Positions 6,819-9,157 of a stretch of DNA of 9,157 nucleotides are shown here, one piece after another. A program made the translations under genes and the position numbers. This DNA comes from Pontimonas sp. (GTDB lineage: Bacteria; Actinomycetota; Actinomycetes; Actinomycetales; Microbacteriaceae), in contig JALQXU010000033.1 of assembly GCA_023263045.1 (NCBI GenBank), positions 1-9,157 on the forward strand, in the 5' to 3' direction. A model generated the notes under the pieces. That model was not told the origin of the DNA and searched no databases. It saw only the letters and a program-made list of their open reading frames with translations. Numbering within the stretch: position 1 is the first letter of the stretch; every line of letters begins with the position of its first letter.

Positions 6819-7012
6819 AGGTGAGGTGTTTGTGCGGCCATCTCAAGGAGTCGAGCAACCCTTTGAAGGTCATCGCTCGCCTCAATCATGCGCAACCGAC
6901 ACTGGAGCTCAGCGGGACCTCGCCAGTCCGCGGACGGTACGAGGTTGCCCAGCTCGCCAGCGATACGACGCACCTGGGCAGCGTGCCAAGCAACCTGAGA
7001 TCCTTCATTCAT
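6815..7012 (-). CDS. Small WXG-like protein paired with the hydrolase
   Basis: A 65-residue protein that I do not recognise by name. Two amphipathic helices (about 5-24 and 34-60) flank a turn containing W30-R31-G32, the W-x-G signature of WXG100/ESAT-6-like helical hairpins. It is shorter than the usual ~100 residues, and the C-terminal YxxxD/E export motif is not visible. The start is set at the ATG at 7012 because GGGAG lies 7 nt upstream. The frame stays open to a TTG at 7114, but those extra 34 residues (RASSWRRMTRIRDTPRGR and similar) are basic and unlike the rest. The gene ends in a 4-nt overlap with the hydrolase start, so the two products are likely made together and may bind each other. 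No type VII secretion gene lies in the window. Membership of the WXG superfamily is inferred from the motif and helix pattern alone. Confidence 0.68.
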   Translation of the reverse strand: MNEGSQVAWHAAQVRRIAGELGNLVPSADWRGPAELQCRLRMIEASDDLQRVARLLEMAAQTPHL

Positions 7013-7019
7013 CGTCACT

Positions 7020-7032
7020 CTCCCGCGGGGAG
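7020..7032 (-). promoter_or_regulatory. Ribosome binding site within a short hairpin
   Basis: GGGAG (minus strand, 7024-7020) is the Shine-Dalgarno for the 65-residue gene, 7 nt from its ATG. CTCCC lies directly upstream (7032-7028), leaving a 3-nt loop, so the mRNA could fold the binding site into a 5-bp GC-rich stem. Whether this limits translation is not known. Confidence 0.4.
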
Positions 7033-7090
7033 TGTCGCGGATTCGGGTCATACGTCTCCAGCTCGATGCCCGCTGGCACGCTTGGGGGTC

Positions 7091-7110
7091 TGTCCACCCC
7101 ACGGTGGACA
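7091..7110. repeat. Perfect inverted repeat upstream of purB
   Basis: TGTCCACC, a CCAC centre, and GGTGGACA form a perfect 8-bp inverted repeat in the 150-bp gap between the divergent purB and WXG-like genes. No run of T follows on either strand, so it is not a canonical terminator. It could be an operator for a dimeric regulator or a leader hairpin. The rest of the gap holds a purine-rich tract with AATAGGG twice, 10 bp apart (7115-7121 and 7125-7131), and no clear promoter. Confidence 0.5.
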
Positions 7111-7150
7111 ACAAAATAGGGAAGAATAGGGGGAGGGAAATCTCCCAGAC

Positions 7151-7157
7151 AGGAAGG
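7151..7157 (+). promoter_or_regulatory. Ribosome binding site for purB
   Basis: AGGAAGG ends 5 nt before the GTG at 7163 and therefore favours that codon. The GTG at 7157 overlaps this Shine-Dalgarno and could not be served by it. Confidence 0.7.
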
Positions 7158-7162
7158 TGACC

Positions 7163-8545
7163 GTGTCAAACCTGGGCCACCAACCCCTCAGTCCTCTTGA
7201 CGGGCGCTACCGCGCGGCCACCCAAGAACTCGGGGAATATTTCTCGGAAGCGGCTCTCAATAGAGCACGAGTCAGCGTCGAAATTGAATGGCTCATTACC
7301 CTCTGCGCAGAGGGTGTTGCCGGCTCAACTCCTCTCCCGGCGAAAACCATTGAGTCGCTTCGTGGAGTAGTCAAAGATTTTGGTGAAAAAGAAATCGCTC
7401 AAATCGCGGCCACAGAAGCTGTCACCAAGCACGACGTGAAAGCTGTGGAATATTTCGTTCGCGACGTCCTCGCTTCCCACAAGCTCGAGAGCCTGAGTGA
7501 ACTCGTCCATTTTGGATGCACCAGTGAAGACATCAACAACGTCTCCTACGCACTGGTGACCAGGGACGCGTTGAAGCAGGTATGGCTTCCGGCCTTCGAT
7601 ACCGTCATCGCCCGCCTCACAGAGCTCGCTCACAGCTGGCGTGATGCACACATGTTGGCCAAGACGCACGGCCAACCCGCCACCCCCACAACGTTTGGCA
7701 AAGAGCTCGCAGTCTTCGCTGGTCGACTCGCCCGAGTGCGCGAGCGGATCACGCGTGTTCCCTACCTCGCGAAATTCTCCGGGGCAACAGGAACTTTCTC
7801 CGCCCACGTCGTTGCGGAGCCCGGGGTGAATTGGCCGATCGTGAGCAAGAACTTCGTCGAGGGTCTGGGGCTGACCTGGAACCCTCTCACCACGCAAATC
7901 GAATCCCACGACGCGACTGCCGAATTATTCGGCGCTATTTCCCACGCGAACCGCATCTTGCACAATCTCGCGACAGACATCTGGACCTATATTTCCGTGG
8001 GCTATCTCACCCAGATTCCCGAGCCCGGCGCAACCGGATCCTCGACGATGCCTCACAAAATCAACCCGATCCGTTTCGAAAATGCGGAAGCAAACCTCGA
8101 AATTTCGAGCTCGCTTCTCGAGGGGCTTGCGGCAACGCTGGTGACCTCTCGTTTGCAACGAGATCTCACTGATTCGACAACACAGCGGAATATTGGTGTG
8201 GCATTGGGCCACTCGCTCTTAGCTCTGACCAACCTCGACAAGGGGCTTCACGAAATTTCGCTCGACGAGCGTGCTCTCATGGCCGACCTCCAAGCGAACT
8301 GGGAAGTTCTGGCTGAAGCCATCCAAACCGTCATGCGAGCAGAGATCGTCCGCGGGAATTCGTCGGAAACAGACCCCTACGCAATCGTTAAGGAACTCAC
8401 GCGCGGCAATGCTGTCGATGCCGAGACGCTCGCTGCCTTTGTTCACGGTCTCGACATCTCGGAGGCTGCAAAAAAGCGCCTTGCTGAGCTCACACCGGAA
8501 GGCTACGTGGGACTGGCCTCGGCCCTCGTCGACTACCTCGACTAG
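7163..8545 (+). CDS. purB: Adenylosuccinate lyase
   Basis: Cytoplasmic enzyme of purine synthesis that releases fumarate twice: from SAICAR to give AICAR, and from adenylosuccinate to give AMP. It has 460 residues from the GTG at 7163 (462 from the in-frame GTG at 7157), near the 456 of E. coli PurB. N-terminal PLSPLDGRYR (8-17) is typical of that long type. Other landmarks are HDVKAVEYFVRDVL (90-103), ELVHFGCTSEDINN (113-126), KTHGQPATPTTFGKE (167-181) with the likely general acid H169, and the fumarase/lyase superfamily signature GSSTMPHKIN (292-301) with the catalytic serine in its flexible loop. RLQRDLTDSTTQRNIG (330-345) and the PurB C-terminal segment SSETDPYAIVKELTRG (400-415) also fit. 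It is transcribed alone on the plus strand, not in a pur operon here. Its TAG shares bases with the stop of the convergent small membrane gene. Confidence 0.97.
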   Translation: MSNLGHQPLSPLDGRYRAATQELGEYFSEAALNRARVSVEIEWLITLCAEGVAGSTPLPAKTIESLRGVVKDFGEKEIAQIAATEAVTKHDVKAVEYFVRDVLASHKLESLSELVHFGCTSEDINNVSYALVTRDALKQVWLPAFDTVIARLTELAHSWRDAHMLAKTHGQPATPTTFGKELAVFAGRLARVRERITRVPYLAKFSGATGTFSAHVVAEPGVNWPIVSKNFVEGLGLTWNPLTTQIESHDATAELFGAISHANRILHNLATDIWTYISVGYLTQIPEPGATGSSTMPHKINPIRFENAEANLEISSSLLEGLAATLVTSRLQRDLTDSTTQRNIGVALGHSLLALTNLDKGLHEISLDERALMADLQANWEVLAEAIQTVMRAEIVRGNSSETDPYAIVKELTRGNAVDAETLAAFVHGLDISEAAKKRLAELTPEGYVGLASALVDYLD

Positions 8546-8784
8546 TCGTTTCCCGTTCCGGTTTCGCTCTTTTCCCCATCCGGAGTCGAGTTCGGTGACA
8601 CCGCCAATAGCAACATCGCGATTCCTATGATGACCACGATGAAGACCAGGCCACTGGCAATAATCGACACCGTGGCGTCACGCGTGACCATCAAGACCAC
8701 CAGACCAGCGAAAAGTGCCATGACACCCGAGAGCATCACGTACTCGATCGGTCGAAGCTTTTGACGGCGTGTGGGCTCAGGCAT
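8542..8784 (-). CDS. Small two-helix membrane protein, conserved hypothetical
   Basis: An 80-residue membrane protein of unknown function. A short basic N-terminus (RRQKLRP) is followed by two predicted helices at about 14-34 and 39-62 and a polar, acidic tail (EKSETGTGND). The start at 8784 was chosen because AAAGGA lies 8 nt upstream. The frame stays open further up, but that stretch overlaps the neighbouring HdeD-like gene out of frame. The positive-inside rule suggests both ends are cytoplasmic. The start lies 8 nt inside the upstream gene (8777-8784), indicating coupled translation, and its stop codon overlaps that of purB. No enzymatic motif is visible. Confidence 0.75.
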   Translation of the reverse strand: MPEPTRRQKLRPIEYVMLSGVMALFAGLVVLMVTRDATVSIIASGLVFIVVIIGIAMLLLAVSPNSTPDGEKSETGTGND

Positions 8785-9157
8785 GGGCGGTGTCCTTTGA
8801 CGGGGGGAAGCGAAGCGCAACACTAGCGATAGCCATGTAAACACCTTGGACGATAGCCCACGCACCTAAGAAACCCACCACAGCGACGCTGTCAGCCGGT
8901 TGGAAAAGAACAACGAGCGCAAGGGCCACTGTCATCATCCCCTGCGTCATCCAGTCACGACGCACCGCATCGCCTCGAGCGAGACGGAAACCAAAGAAGA
9001 TTTCAGCAACTCCCACAAGGAGCGCCCAAAACACCAACGCCCAAAGCAAGAGGATCATTCCGGCTCCTTGAAGCGCGAGCGCGAGGGCACCCACCACCAC
9101 AGACACGAGGGCCTGCCACAAGTGGAGTCCTCGAGCGGTGTTGGTGTTCGAAAGCCC
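8777..9157 (-). CDS. HdeD/DUF308-like membrane protein, N-terminus beyond window
   Basis: The C-terminal 126 residues of a multi-helix membrane protein. The frame is open to the right edge, and a TTG at 9121 sits inside a stretch that continues upstream without a stop (GLSNTNTARGLHLWQ...), so the true start is most likely outside. Four helices are visible at about 13-31, 34-56, 68-86 and 91-115 of the visible part, followed by a short polar tail. The RRDWMTQGMMTVALALVVLFQP segment followed by FLGAWAIVQGVYMAIASVALR (pieces of 66-116) matches the HdeD/DUF308 repeat pattern; full-length members are about 190 residues with six helices. HdeD in E. coli is linked to acid resistance, but actinobacterial members have no established role. 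It overlaps the next gene by 8 nt. The family call is from pattern recognition and is moderately secure. Confidence 0.75.
   Translation of the reverse strand, partial: GLSNTNTARGLHLWQALVSVVVGALALALQGAGMILLLWALVFWALLVGVAEIFFGFRLARGDAVRRDWMTQGMMTVALALVVLFQPADSVAVVGFLGAWAIVQGVYMAIASVALRFPPSKDTAHA

Noticed and set aside
7091..7110. Inverted repeat as a rho-independent terminator
   Set aside because: No T-rich tract follows on either strand, and the repeat lies between divergent genes, where no transcript ends.
7013..7114. 34-residue N-terminal extension of the WXG-like protein from a TTG
   Set aside because: It would start within the purB upstream region without a Shine-Dalgarno, and its sequence is Arg-rich and unlike the rest. 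The ATG at 7012 has GGGAG at proper spacing.
7131..7146. GGGAG/CTCCC short hairpin before purB
   Set aside because: It has only five base pairs with a 6-nt loop and does not include the purB Shine-Dalgarno; it is too weak to call an attenuator or riboswitch.
7325..7909. Open frame of 194 codons on the minus strand
   Set aside because: It is antisense to purB, with no initiation signal and no recognisable domain.

Overview
The window looks like chromosomal housekeeping DNA from a high-GC Gram-positive bacterium, most likely Actinobacteria, order Micrococcales, in or near Microbacteriaceae. The base composition is moderately GC-rich (estimated by eye, not counted). The purB product is of the longer E. 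coli-like type, which from memory is found in Micrococcales, whereas mycobacteria and streptomycetes carry the shorter type. The two-subunit 2-oxoacid dehydrogenase E1 and single-lipoyl E2 resemble the actinobacterial BkdABC/PdhABC set. Gene packing is tight: start/stop overlaps, stop codons shared by convergent genes, and no intergenic gap over about 150 bp. That would fit a small genome, but the genus cannot be named from this window. I found no mobile element, CRISPR array, tRNA or rRNA.

Layout from left to right. Positions 1-1685 (minus strand) hold a zinc ABC uptake cluster: a substrate-binding lipoprotein (aztC/znuA type) followed after 5 bp by its permease, which runs off the left edge. 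The cluster has a 15-bp Zur-type operator overlapping its promoter. Positions 1725-5154 (minus) hold E1 alpha, E1 beta and E2 of a branched-chain 2-oxoacid or pyruvate dehydrogenase complex as one operon; E3 is not in the window. Positions 5278-5697 (plus) hold a four-helix membrane protein of the 'phage holin family' (YvlD/PF04020 type).

Positions 5694-7012 (minus) hold a two-gene unit: a 65-residue protein with a W-x-G turn, and an overlapping 374-residue serine hydrolase with a GHSQGG nucleophile elbow. I do not recognise this pair as a described system, and it is the most interesting part of the window. Positions 7163-8545 (plus) hold purB. Positions 8542-9157 (minus) hold two coupled membrane genes: a two-helix hypothetical protein and, upstream of it, an HdeD/DUF308-like protein cut by the right edge.

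How the genes work together. E1 alpha and E1 beta decarboxylate a 2-oxoacid and E2 passes the acyl group to CoA. The zinc cluster lies only 39 bp downstream on the same strand, but its own promoter and Zur box suggest separate zinc-starvation control. Three genes (aztC, E1 alpha, the holin-like gene) have -10-like hexamers 6-7 nt before their ATG and no good Shine-Dalgarno sequence, which suggests leaderless mRNAs. Both convergent gene pairs (5694-5697 and 8542-8545) share stop-codon bases, leaving no room for an intergenic terminator.
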